From Verrucomicrobiia bacterium (GTDB lineage Bacteria; Verrucomicrobiota; Verrucomicrobiia; Limisphaerales; JADLHS01): DNA of 64,000 bases. Position 1 is the stretch's first letter. Every line of letters starts with the position of its first letter. The position numbers were made by a program, and so were the translations under genes. The stretch is from positions 39,587-103,586 of the forward strand of contig JAHCLO010000025.1 in the NCBI GenBank assembly GCA_026125285.1, written 5' to 3'. The notes under the pieces are model-generated. The model was given only the letters and a program-made list of their open reading frames with translations. It was not told the DNA's origin and did no database searches. Positions 35,658-43,282 of the stretch are shown here, in pieces.

Positions 35658-36062
35658 CTAGGCCCCGCTCTGCGGTTTCCGGCAGAAAGGACAGGCGCGT
35701 GACGCGTGGTTCGCGCAGAGCGGAGGGAGGTCGTTCTCCGGCGCGACGGTCAGCGTCAGAAACTCCTGCACGACGCGAAGCAGCAGTTGCCGCCGGTTCG
35801 TGACGGCCAGCTTGCGGTGCAGGCGCTCCACATGGGTATGAACCGTATGAAGCGAAATGCCAAGGTTGTGTGCGATGCCGACGTCCGAGTCGTCATCAAA
35901 AATGCCCCTTGCGATCTGTAGTTCGCGCATGGAGAACTTGAGGCTGCGGGCGAGCTCCTGCCAGGCGTGTTCCGAGAACATGGCCGAACCCATCGGGCGC
36001 GTGTGGACCCGGTGCTTGGGCGGGACTGGACGCGTCACGCGACGGTTGAGGACTGCGCTCAT
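35658..36062 (-). CDS. LuxR/GerE-type HTH transcriptional regulator with Cys-rich tail
   Basis: The 134-residue protein has a good ribosome binding site (GGAAGG) before ATG 36062. Residues ~43-105 form a GerE helix-turn-helix: SMRELQIARGIFDDDSDVGI, AHNLGISLHTVHTHVERLHR, KLAVTNRRQLLLRVV. There is no receiver or sensory domain, so it is a stand-alone DNA-binding unit, common beside PEP-CTERM genes in this lineage. The C-terminal 20 residues contain LCANHASRACPFCRKP, a C-x7-C-x2-C arrangement that might bind metal or sense redox (speculative). The likely target is the PEP-CTERM gene downstream. Confidence 0.88.
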   Translation of the reverse strand: MSAVLNRRVTRPVPPKHRVHTRPMGSAMFSEHAWQELARSLKFSMRELQIARGIFDDDSDVGIAHNLGISLHTVHTHVERLHRKLAVTNRRQLLLRVVQEFLTLTVAPENDLPPLCANHASRACPFCRKPQSGA

Positions 36063-36333
36063 GCCTGACCTTCCCCTGCTGGCTGACAGTGAGCCAACGA
36101 AGGCTCGCTCGCAAAACTCCGACTTTCCCGCGAGCCAAGGTGGAATGTCGAAGCAGGAGAGTCAGCCGTCAGCCGTATTTTCATGCCGCTTGGCGCGCCT
36201 TGAAGCAGGGGAAAAGGACGCCGGAAAAAGTCAGTGACGATGAACACAAGTCGAAAGATCAAAAGCAAAAAGGTTCTCACTTTTGAAAGTCTTATTTCGC
36301 ATACACCAGATTCGACGCGTTCGAGCGCTGGCC

Positions 36334-36382
36334 CGGCAGAGCGCCGCCAGTTCAATGCCAGCCGGTATGCGGCGCTCTGCCG
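36334..36382. repeat. Inverted repeat, CGGCAGAGCGCCGC type
   Basis: The 14-bp arms (36334-36347 and 36369-36382) are perfect complements, separated by 21 nt. The same arm core, with a GTAGCGGCG extension, forms the element at 37067-37139, so this is a family member. Confidence 0.75.
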
Positions 36383-36752
36383 AGCCGCCGCCACGATTCA
36401 TGGTGCCGAGGCGCGTCCGTTCTCGGAGGTTGAAGCCCCCCCTGGCCAAGGAAGTTGTCGCCGCAGGCAGCAGTCCCGCCAGCAGGAGCGTCGCTGGCAT
36501 CCAGTGTGTATGGAGTCGCATACCGTGTCCCTCGCTGCGCCGCCCGGTCCGGAACTGCCCGGCGGCAGGTTGTTGATCTTCTGGCGTGTCGTGCTTGTGC
36601 TATCCGAACGCTTCCGATTTAACCACCGTACATACTTCCGGCAAGTCCTCATTCCGCAAATCCACGCCCGGGAGCACCGGCTTGAACCGGCTTGGTGAGT
36701 GAAACCAGTGAACGAATTCATCGAAGCCTTTCGCGCATCGCCCCCTCTAACC

Positions 36753-36823
36753 GTAGCCGCCGACGTGAGCCGGCTCTGACTTCTCCCCGGATTCAGATGG
36801 AGCGGACTCACGTCCGCTGCTAC
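36753..36823. repeat. Inverted repeat, GTAGC..GACGTGAG type
   Basis: The arms are 36753-36776 and 36800-36823, 24 bp each with a few mismatches around the shared GACGTGAG/CTCACGTC core, and a 23-nt loop. The ends GTAGC/GCTAC match the ends of the element at 37067-37139, suggesting the same terminal recognition sequence. Confidence 0.75.
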
Positions 36824-36825
36824 GC

Positions 36826-37008
36826 GGTTCAGTGAGAGATTGCTCCCCGGTGGAATGTCTCACACTGAACACTTGAACTGGCGAAGCGTGAGTGCCGCGC
36901 GCAGAGCGGCGCTGAAGCCGCACGCACTCCAGACGCTCCGCGAGATTTCAGCGTCAACGAACCGCGCGCAGCGTCTGGAGTGCGGCTGATTCATCGCCGC
37001 TTTGGGCG
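36826..37008. repeat. 183-bp direct repeat, copy A
   Basis: The unit runs from GGTTCAGTGAGAGAT to CCGCTTTGGGC and is highly similar to copy B at 37145-37326 (period 319 bp). Inside it, GCCGCACGCACTCCAGACGC (36917-36936) pairs with GCGTCTGGAGTGCGGC (36971-36986) with a 4-nt bulge, giving a stable stem-loop. Confidence 0.85.
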
Positions 37009-37066
37009 AAGGGGTTCAAAGGGAGCTTCGACCTCCGAGAACGGACACGCCTCGGGGCCATCAACC

Positions 37067-37139
37067 GTAGCGGCGTCTCGGTAGAGCGCCGCATCTTCGC
37101 CGGTGTGGGAATGGCGGCGGTCTGCCGAGCCGCCGCTAC
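37067..37139. repeat. 73-bp MITE-like palindrome, GTAGCGGCG ends
   Basis: The arms 37067-37092 and 37114-37139 are 26 bp with a few mismatches (GTAGCGGCGTCTCGGTAGAG against its complement). It has the same core as the inverted repeat at 36334-36382 and the same GTAGC/GCTAC ends as 36753-36823. Confidence 0.75.
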
Positions 37140-37144
37140 GTCAA

Positions 37145-37326
37145 GGTTCAGTGAGAGATTTCTGCCCGATGGAATTTTGCGCACTGAACCGATGAACTGG
37201 CGAAACGTCCGTCCCGCGCAAAGAGCGGCGCTGAAGCCGCACGCACTCCAGACGCTCCGCGACCTTTCAGCGTCAACGAACCGCGCGCAGCGTTTGGAGT
37301 GCGGCTGATTTATCGCCGCTTTGGGC
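37145..37326. repeat. 182-bp direct repeat, copy B
   Basis: This is the second copy of the unit described at 36826. The internal stem is 37236-37255 with 37290-37305. Differences between copies are scattered substitutions, mostly in the 5' half, so the duplication is not very recent. Confidence 0.85.
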
Positions 37327-37531
37327 ACCGGGGTTCTCGGAGATTGAAGCTCTCCCTGGCCAAGGAAGTTGCTGCCCCAACCCGCAACCCCGTGCCTCCG
37401 TCTGGACGATCCACACCGTCGTGGCTCAATACTCATGTGGGGCGGCGTGGTTGTGAACCGGCCGCAATCACCTCAAGCATGGCTCATGGCGCGGAAACAA
37501 CCATCAGCACCTGACTTCCGCCAGGTTGGAT

Positions 37532-38413
37532 TCAGGCGGGATTCGCGCTTTCCGGTTCGAGCGGCAACTGGTCCTGGTCGGCGGACTTCTCCACGTGCGT
37601 TCCGGAGGTCCCGGGTTCAGTGTCTTCGGCTGGCGGGGCGGCGTCTATTTGCACTCGCACCAGCGCCTGGCGCAACAGCCGGCCTTGAAAGGTGTAACCC
37701 GCGGCCAGCACCTCGGCGACGCGGGCGCCGGCGGGCGGCGGTCTGTCCTCCGTTCCTTGGTGGCGCTCGGGATTGAATGGCGTCCCGGTTTCCGGGACGA
37801 ACGGGACGAGGCCCACCCGGCGGGCAACATCCCGGCAGGCGTTTTGAAACTGCTGGAGTTGCGCGATCAGGTTCGGTTGTCCGGATCGTTCGGCGGCATG
37901 TACCAGGGCGTAAATGTGGTCGAGGATATGAATGGCCACATTCAGCCAGTCGTTCTCGGCGCGGCGCATTTTTTCGACCTCCAACCGCAGGGTGGATTTC
38001 TCACCGTCGTTGATCCTCTGCATGAACTCGGTGAAGTCGCGGACCTCGCCGGCCATGCGCTCGGACATTTCGCGCGCCAGCGTCGCGGTTTTGTCGGCCT
38101 GTTCCTGGGCGTATTGCCAGTGGTTGGTGGCGCCGCTGATCTGCGCGGCGACGGTTTCCAGTTGCTGAATCTTGTCCAGCGCCGTGCCCACGGCGCTGAC
38201 TTCAATGAGTTTGAGCGTGGCGCGGTATTCCAGGAGGAACGGCACCACGCCCAGCAGGGCGCCCAAGCCAACACAGATCACGAGGGCCGTGATTTCCCAC
38301 TGCTGCAACGGTCCCTGACCTTGCGCGAAAACGAAGTATGCCAATCCCAGCATGAACCCGTCCCCCAGAAAGAACGGCCATTTGGGCACCTTGAGATCGG
38401 TTGTGTCGCGCAT
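37532..38413 (-). CDS. Membrane-anchored GrpE-like protein
   Basis: The 293-residue protein has two hydrophobic segments (residues ~14-31 and ~41-62), a long coiled coil (~64-175), and a C-terminal domain (~185-256) that resembles the nucleotide-exchange factor GrpE: NACRDVARRVGLVPFVPETG, TPFNPERHQGTE, then VAEVLAAGYTFQGRLLRQAL. The corresponding GrpE pattern is 'HGVEPI..LGEPFDPN-HEAV..V..V.Q.GY..--R.LRPA.V.V'. The remaining ~37 residues are acidic and Pro-rich. GrpE normally is soluble and works with DnaK; a membrane tether would put exchange at the membrane. No dnaK or dnaJ is nearby. Confidence 0.75.
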   Translation of the reverse strand: MRDTTDLKVPKWPFFLGDGFMLGLAYFVFAQGQGPLQQWEITALVICVGLGALLGVVPFLLEYRATLKLIEVSAVGTALDKIQQLETVAAQISGATNHWQYAQEQADKTATLAREMSERMAGEVRDFTEFMQRINDGEKSTLRLEVEKMRRAENDWLNVAIHILDHIYALVHAAERSGQPNLIAQLQQFQNACRDVARRVGLVPFVPETGTPFNPERHQGTEDRPPPAGARVAEVLAAGYTFQGRLLRQALVRVQIDAAPPAEDTEPGTSGTHVEKSADQDQLPLEPESANPA

Positions 38414-38764
38414 CGTGGCCCAGCTTCAGGGAAAGCGGGAGCAAGTTCAAGCAGATGCGTGCTGGCCGGATTTGCAGCGAGCAAGCCAGGGCAGCAACCG
38501 CTCCTTCCCATTCTCCAGCGACGCAGTGCTTCCGCCATCGCAAATGCTGTCGCAATGCCTAAGTGAAATCGGGCGGAGCGCCGACTTGTAGTCGGCTTCG
38601 GGCAAGCGGACGCGTAAAAGCCGACTGCAAGTCGGCGCTCCGCCGGGGTTGAGTGAAGCTTTACATGCCGCCTGGAATGGCTTTTGACTTTTCAACTGCC
38701 TGTGATAGAAAAGGCTTCGATAGAAAACCGTCCCGGACACCCGCTGCAACTTTCCTGGACACGT
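38414..38764. other. Intergenic region upstream of the pilin operon
   Basis: This 351-bp gap between divergent genes contains the strong palindrome at 38572-38644 and no plausible gene. The last ~100 bases before the pilin start (AGCTTTACATGCCGCC..TTGACTTTTCAACTG) are relatively AT-rich; TTGACT at about 38685 could be a -35 element, but no matching -10 is convincing. Confidence 0.5.
38572..38644. repeat. 73-bp inverted repeat, GGCGGAGCGCCGACTT type
   Basis: The arms 38572-38598 and 38618-38644 are 27 bp with a single mismatch and a 19-nt loop. The arm itself is partly self-complementary (GCCGACTTGTAGTCGGC), so a cruciform with branched tips is possible. This 'GGAGCGCCGACTTGCAGTCGGC' theme is recalled as common in related genomes. 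Confidence 0.88.
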
Positions 38765-39259
38765 ATGAATTTGAACAGACCCAAGGCCAACCGCCGCCAC
38801 GCCGAAGCCGCCCACAGCCTGCCGGAGGCGATCATCGCGGTGCTGGTGATTGGGGTCATGTTGATTTCGCTTTACGCGGGTTTCTCCTCGGGCTTTTCGA
38901 TCGTGCAATCGTCGCGCGAGGAACTGCGCGCCACCCAAATCCTTCAGCAACGCCTGGAAACCATCCGGCTCTACCGTTGGACTCAACTGCTGGATACGAA
39001 CAACTATCTGGCGCCGACGTTTGTGGAATATCTCGCGCCGGCCGGTCTAACGAACCCCGCGAGCGGGGTGGCCTATGCCGGAACCATCACCCTTCGTCCG
39101 CCGCCGGATTTGCCGGAGGCCTATCGTGACCATCTGCGGGAAGTGACGGTGAAGGTCTATTGGACCAATCAGAGTGGCGGCACGGAAATCCTGCGCAGCC
39201 GCCAGATGCAGACCTATGTGGCGCGGCACGGGATGCAGAATTACCTCTTGCGACCATGA
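38765..39259 (+). CDS. Minor prepilin-like protein, PilV/GspI-type position
   Basis: The product is 164 residues from ATG 38765. A basic leader (MNLNRPKANRRHAEAA) is followed by HSLPEAIIAVLVIGVMLISL, a prepilin-like segment with Glu at +5. The residue at -1 would be Ala rather than Gly, which prepilin peptidases can tolerate. The C-terminal part has LREVTVKVYWTNQSGGTE, typical of PilV-like proteins. The stop overlaps the start of the next pilin gene (ATGA). It is the first of three co-translated minor-pilin-like genes. Confidence 0.85.
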   Translation: MNLNRPKANRRHAEAAHSLPEAIIAVLVIGVMLISLYAGFSSGFSIVQSSREELRATQILQQRLETIRLYRWTQLLDTNNYLAPTFVEYLAPAGLTNPASGVAYAGTITLRPPPDLPEAYRDHLREVTVKVYWTNQSGGTEILRSRQMQTYVARHGMQNYLLRP

Positions 39260-39846
39260 AGCTGCGTTCGAAATTCCTGGCCTCCAACCAAAACCGTGCC
39301 GGCGGCCGGCGCCGGAGCAGCGGACTGTCCCTCACAGAATTGATCGTGGCGACCGGCCTCGGCATGGTGGTACTGATGATCCTCGGCGTGTTGAGCGTTC
39401 ATGCGTTGCGCAGTTTCGTGGCGATGGGCAATTACGCCAGCCTGGATGCACGCAACCGGCTGGCGCTCGACAAAATGTCGCGCGACATCCGGCAGGCAAC
39501 CGAGGTGACCATTTTCGAGCCGGACGGGCCGGTTCGCCGGCTCAAGCTGACGAACGCTCTGACGGGGGGCACTTTGGATTACACCTGGTATGCGGAGGAT
39601 CGAATGCTTTACTGCGACACGGATGGCGAGCCGGCAGTCTATCTGACGGAATGTGATGATTGGAGCATTGCGATGTACCGCCGCAATCCACAGCCGGGCG
39701 CCACCAATTGGTTCTTCCCCACCGCGGACAAGCGCCTCTGCAAAATGGTGGAAATGAACTGGACTTGCTCCCGCACCCTCCTCGGCAAGAAATTCCAAAC
39801 CGAGAGCGTGCAATCAGCCCGCATGGTTCTGCGGAACAAACAGTGA
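39256..39846 (+). CDS. Minor prepilin-like protein, PilW/GspJ-type position
   Basis: The 196-residue protein starts at ATG 39256, within the previous stop. Leader and cleavage site SSGLSLTELIVATGLGMVVL fit G|LSLTE. After the helix come ARNRLALDKMSRDIRQATEV, the usual PilW pattern, and a short Trp-rich C-terminus (DDWSIAMYRRNPQPGATNWF). The next gene starts at a GTG overlapping its stop. Likely part of a pilus or pseudopilus tip. Confidence 0.88.
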   Translation: MKLRSKFLASNQNRAGGRRRSSGLSLTELIVATGLGMVVLMILGVLSVHALRSFVAMGNYASLDARNRLALDKMSRDIRQATEVTIFEPDGPVRRLKLTNALTGGTLDYTWYAEDRMLYCDTDGEPAVYLTECDDWSIAMYRRNPQPGATNWFFPTADKRLCKMVEMNWTCSRTLLGKKFQTESVQSARMVLRNKQ

Positions 39847-41129
39847 AGCCGGCTGGAGAAATACGGCGAGGGCGTGGGCCGCGCGTGAGTGGCAGCGTGC
39901 TGGTGATTACTCTGTTCATCGCCCTGCTGTTGGGCATGGTGCTCACGAGTTATCTGCTTTTGATCCGGGCGCAGAACGTTTCGGTGGCCCGGTCTCAAGC
40001 CTGGCACGCCGCTCTGACAGCGGCCGAGGCTGGCGTGGAAGAAGCCCTGGCCCAACTCAATGTAACCCCACTGGCCACCAATCTGGCCTTCGATGCTGCC
40101 TGGCGCTCCGAGGCCGATGGCTATGTGCTGGACCAGCCGCGCAACTTGAACGTTGGCCCCAATCTGGCCGGCAGCTCCTACTCCGTACGAATTCTTTCCG
40201 CGACTCCGCCCGTGGTTTCCGCTTCCATCTATGCCACCGGCTACGCCAATGTGCCGGCCATCTCCGCCACGATGACCCGCACGCTGGAAATCACCACGAC
40301 CAATGCGCCGTTGTTCAGCGTGGGGGCGGTCGTCCGGGACGGTTTCAACCTGAATGGTTACAGCTTCACGGCGGACAGTTACGATTCGGATAGCTGGCTT
40401 TACAGTAACAAGAGTGCGGGTGGCAAATACGATCCCAACAAACGCAAGCAAAACGGCGGCGTCGCCAGCACTTTGGGAATTTTGAATGCGAGCCACGTGG
40501 AGATCATGGGACCACTGTTCCTCGGCGCGGGGGGCACCAACGATTTTGCGTCCGATTTTCCGGTCTTCAACGACTTTAACGCGGATCTGCCCGAAGTGAC
40601 CACGCCGGTGTTGCCGGGGAATGTCAGCGCCCCGGAAGGCCGATGGTACAATGCCATCTACTATGACTACTGGCTGGACAAGGACCAGCATCAAATCGTC
40701 AGCCTGGACGGTTCGGTCCGGGTGAAGGATAACGTCCAAACCGTGCTGTATGTCACTGGCAGTGTGAACATCACCAATCTGTGGGTTGGGGAGCATGCCA
40801 GCCTGAAACTGTATGTGGGCGGTGGTAACGCCATAATCGGGCGCATGTTCGTGGCCGAATCTGCGTCCGCATTTCAGTATTACGGCCTGCCGGGGAACAC
40901 GAACATTGTGCTGGCGGGGACGACCAATTTCATCGGTACCATCTATGCCTCCAATGCGCGTCTTACCACCACCGGCGGCGGGAGCACGCTGGATTTTCAA
41001 GGTGCGCTGGCGGTCAAGTCCGCCGAACTGTTCCAGCATTTTCGACTGCACTACGACGAAAATCTGCATCGCTCGCCAGTGCATGGGCCGCTTCGAGGAT
41101 TCATCGTGACCGGCTGGCGGGAACTGTAA
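39843..41129 (+). CDS. PilX-like pilus assembly protein with large C-terminal domain
   Basis: The product is 428 residues from GTG 39843, overlapping the upstream TGA. N-terminal RVSGSVLVITLFIALLLGMV is the PilX_N pattern (GSxLxxxLxxxxxL), followed by AWHAALTAAEAGVEEALAQL. The remaining ~330 residues are beta-rich with an FSVGAVVRDGFNLNGYSFTA segment and a polymer-like region (VLYVTGSVNITNLWVGEHAS, FYVGGGNA-like repeats) reminiscent of polymer-forming or right-handed beta-helix proteins. It is much larger than classical PilX (~200 residues), so the extra domain may be displayed at the tip. Confidence 0.85.
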   Translation: MKPAGEIRRGRGPRVSGSVLVITLFIALLLGMVLTSYLLLIRAQNVSVARSQAWHAALTAAEAGVEEALAQLNVTPLATNLAFDAAWRSEADGYVLDQPRNLNVGPNLAGSSYSVRILSATPPVVSASIYATGYANVPAISATMTRTLEITTTNAPLFSVGAVVRDGFNLNGYSFTADSYDSDSWLYSNKSAGGKYDPNKRKQNGGVASTLGILNASHVEIMGPLFLGAGGTNDFASDFPVFNDFNADLPEVTTPVLPGNVSAPEGRWYNAIYYDYWLDKDQHQIVSLDGSVRVKDNVQTVLYVTGSVNITNLWVGEHASLKLYVGGGNAIIGRMFVAESASAFQYYGLPGNTNIVLAGTTNFIGTIYASNARLTTTGGGSTLDFQGALAVKSAELFQHFRLHYDENLHRSPVHGPLRGFIVTGWREL

Positions 41130-41213
41130 CCAGCGCGCCATCGGCGTGGTGGGTTGGAGGCAATTTGGTGGCCCCTGCGCCGGTTCGATGAACCACGTCG
41201 GAACAGGGCGACC

Positions 41214-42911
41214 TCAAGGAGCGAGGGCGCGATAGAAGCGCCTGCTTTCAGGCGCGTCTATAACGATCAGCCGGGTGGCGCAGTCGTCGCGGTTGGTGAG
41301 CACTGGAATCCAGGACTGCAGGTTGGTTGAGCCTTCAATCACGTAGAAGATGTTGGTTCGTCCCCGGAGGGTGAACAGGAACTGTCCGTTAGTGTAGGCC
41401 ACCGTGTGCAGCAGCGGCCTGATCGGAGGTTCTCCGGCATTCAAAAAATCAACGGAAACGGTGGAAGCTTGGTTGGGACCCGGCGGGGAATATACACGCC
41501 AGACACTGTCCCAATTGTCGCAGACATAAAGATTGCCCGCATTGTCCCACGCCACGTCGGTGTGATCGTGGTAGGGCGCGGGCGTGAGGGTCTGGACGTC
41601 CGAACCATTGGCGGTGCTGAACAGGCGCACACCGCCTCCGGTACGGGCCAGGCCGGTGCCCGATCCTTTGAAGGCTACGGCCACGTACTGGCCTTTCGGG
41701 TCCACCGCGATGCCGGAGGCGCCGCGCATGGTGTTGTCGCCGCCGCCGATGCGCCAGTCGGCGTTGGTGAGGGCAGTGCCGGATTCCTCATAGGCCGGAA
41801 AGCGCAGGACTCGAGGGGCAGGATCGCCGGCTGCTTCAATCTGCTGGATGGCGTAAATGTGATTGCTCCGGTCCAGCGCCAGATCAAAGGGATAAAGGCT
41901 CAAGTCCGAGTTGGTGCCGACGGGGACAATGGTCATGCCGAGGTCATTGGTGGCCACGCTGCCGTTGCCGGTGACGGCCCAGCGGCGAATGCCCGTGCCG
42001 CCCTCCGTCACGTCTGCCATCCAGATGCGGGTGGTTAACCCGGTGCCGGTGATGAACGGCCCGCTGAGATTCGCCGCGCCACCATTGGGCCGGTTGTCAG
42101 CGCGCAGCACCAACTGACGTGAGTTGACGGCCAGGGTCTGGTCAAAGCGCAAAACCAAGCCGCCGCCAATCCAATCGTTGACATAAAGATAATCATCGTC
42201 CGAAACCTCGATCTTCCAAGGACTGGTACCGGTTCCTGACCATGGCCAGCCGCCCGTGGCAAACGATCCTTCCTCCGCCGGGCTGCCATCCGCGTTGAAC
42301 TTGAACAGACCCAGGCGATCTCCCGGCTCGAAATCCGGGTTCAGGCCGAGCTGTCCGTTGCCGACGAAGACGCGGCCATAGTAGGGGCTGTTGGTGTTTT
42401 GGTTCACCGCGATGCCTTGCGCCTGGAAGACGTAATTGCCCGGATTGAAGTCGTCGCTGATCTGCCGCCATTCGTTGTAGCCGTGGGCCTTGGCGGTGAT
42501 GCGCACCCGATAATGTCCCAACGGCACGAAGTCATCGAAGTCATTCTTCACGTCCCAAACCACGGTGTTCGGCCCCCGCAAAGTGCCGGGAGCGCCACCC
42601 GGGATTTCGATGGTGCGGACCACCGAGTTTGTCTCGGAGAGAATCTCCAGTGTCACCCCGGCGCTGGCGGGTTCGTTCAGCAAGTAGCTGATATACGAAA
42701 GCTCGCAGGGCACATAGACGGTGACGTTGGTGGAACTGCTGGCAACACTGCCGGTGAAGCGGATGTTGGTGGCATAGACATTCGCGTGAGCAGACCAAGA
42801 GACGTTTATGAGCAGCAGGCCAATCGCGCCGCAGATTAAACGACGGACGAAAGTGCTTGCCCGTGCGAAGCGGACAACGCGGCGGAGGCTGGAAGCTGGC
42901 GAGTGATACAT
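41214..42911 (-). CDS. Exported beta-propeller-like protein
   Basis: The product is 565 residues from ATG 42911; an in-frame ATG at 42986 would add 25 residues. A leader with a long basic n-region reaches LICGAIGLLLINVSWSAHA. Residues ~30-140 form an Ig-like/FlgD-type domain (LEILSETNSVVRTIEIPGGA, TVVWDVKNDFD, HYRVRITAKA). The rest is a propeller of the NHL/SMP-30 kind, with units such as VSDDDYLYVNDWIGGGLVLR and VAWDNAGNLYVCDNWDSVWR. The C-terminal ~60 residues (IFYVIEGSTNLQSWIPVLTN through RRFYRALAP) form the 'STNLQSW...FYR' module common in exported verrucomicrobial proteins. No catalytic role is visible. Confidence 0.8.
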   Translation of the reverse strand: MYHSPASSLRRVVRFARASTFVRRLICGAIGLLLINVSWSAHANVYATNIRFTGSVASSSTNVTVYVPCELSYISYLLNEPASAGVTLEILSETNSVVRTIEIPGGAPGTLRGPNTVVWDVKNDFDDFVPLGHYRVRITAKAHGYNEWRQISDDFNPGNYVFQAQGIAVNQNTNSPYYGRVFVGNGQLGLNPDFEPGDRLGLFKFNADGSPAEEGSFATGGWPWSGTGTSPWKIEVSDDDYLYVNDWIGGGLVLRFDQTLAVNSRQLVLRADNRPNGGAANLSGPFITGTGLTTRIWMADVTEGGTGIRRWAVTGNGSVATNDLGMTIVPVGTNSDLSLYPFDLALDRSNHIYAIQQIEAAGDPAPRVLRFPAYEESGTALTNADWRIGGGDNTMRGASGIAVDPKGQYVAVAFKGSGTGLARTGGGVRLFSTANGSDVQTLTPAPYHDHTDVAWDNAGNLYVCDNWDSVWRVYSPPGPNQASTVSVDFLNAGEPPIRPLLHTVAYTNGQFLFTLRGRTNIFYVIEGSTNLQSWIPVLTNRDDCATRLIVIDAPESRRFYRALAP

Positions 42912-43282
42912 GAGACGCGACGGGGGCAATGGCGTGGCGCCAAGCCGCGCGTTGGTTGGCGATTTGGGATTCACGTTGTGTGGCATTATTCCGGGACGGC
43001 GAATTCGATTCTCGCAGGCAGCATAAGGCGGGAATCTTGTTGGTCAAGCGGCTTGTCCAGTTTGTCCAGTTTGTCTGGTTCTGCGGTCACCAAATCTGCG
43101 GCACGCCGGAAGCCGGGCTTGTCACGCTGCGTACATTGGCTGTGCGTTTGGCGAACGGTCTTGCGGTTGATGTGGTGAACCAGCTGTGTAGCCACTCCTC
43201 GGAGACCGATGCCCACACCCTAGAAATGAAACGGAGGCATCCACCACTGGCGAATGCCTCCGTGAAACTCCGAACCGCTGGG
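42912..43282. other. Intergenic region with terminator and small tandem repeat
   Basis: This 371-bp gap holds no gene. It contains the terminator at 43232-43262 and three tandem nonamers TTGTCCAGT/TTGTCCAGT/TTGTCTGGT at about 43052-43079. The remainder shows nothing recognisable. It separates two minus-strand genes, so it also carries the promoter of the 41214-42911 gene. Confidence 0.55.
43232..43262 (-). terminator. Rho-independent terminator of the Calx-beta gene
   Basis: On the minus strand a 9-bp stem (CGGAGGCAT with ATGCCTCCG, 13-nt loop) is followed by TTTCATTTCT. It is 20 bp after the stop of the 43283-46426 gene. The equivalent position after the paralogue has the same stem sequence. 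Confidence 0.75.

Larger units (their letters stand above)
36063..37531. other. 1.5-kb gene-free mosaic of palindromic repeats
   Basis: No open frame here has family features. The stretch is composed of palindromic modules, listed separately, plus dispersed fragments. The segment around 36411-36460 (TTCTCGGAGGTTGAAGC..CCTGGCCAAGGAAGTTG) recurs at about 37332-37370 in the same orientation, and the part with CCGAGGCG.GTCCGTTCTCGGAGGT recurs inverted at about 37015-37058. The region behaves as a landing site for small non-autonomous elements. Confidence 0.75.

Noticed and set aside
36231..36521. Minus-strand frame starting with a signal-peptide-like MRLHTHWMPATLLLAGLLPA
   Set aside because: The signal-like start runs directly into the dispersed repeat (TTCCTTGGCCAGG...TCCGAGAAC), no mature domain follows, and a similar repeat-derived frame occurs near 37436. 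Possibly a decayed gene start, but not supported as a gene.
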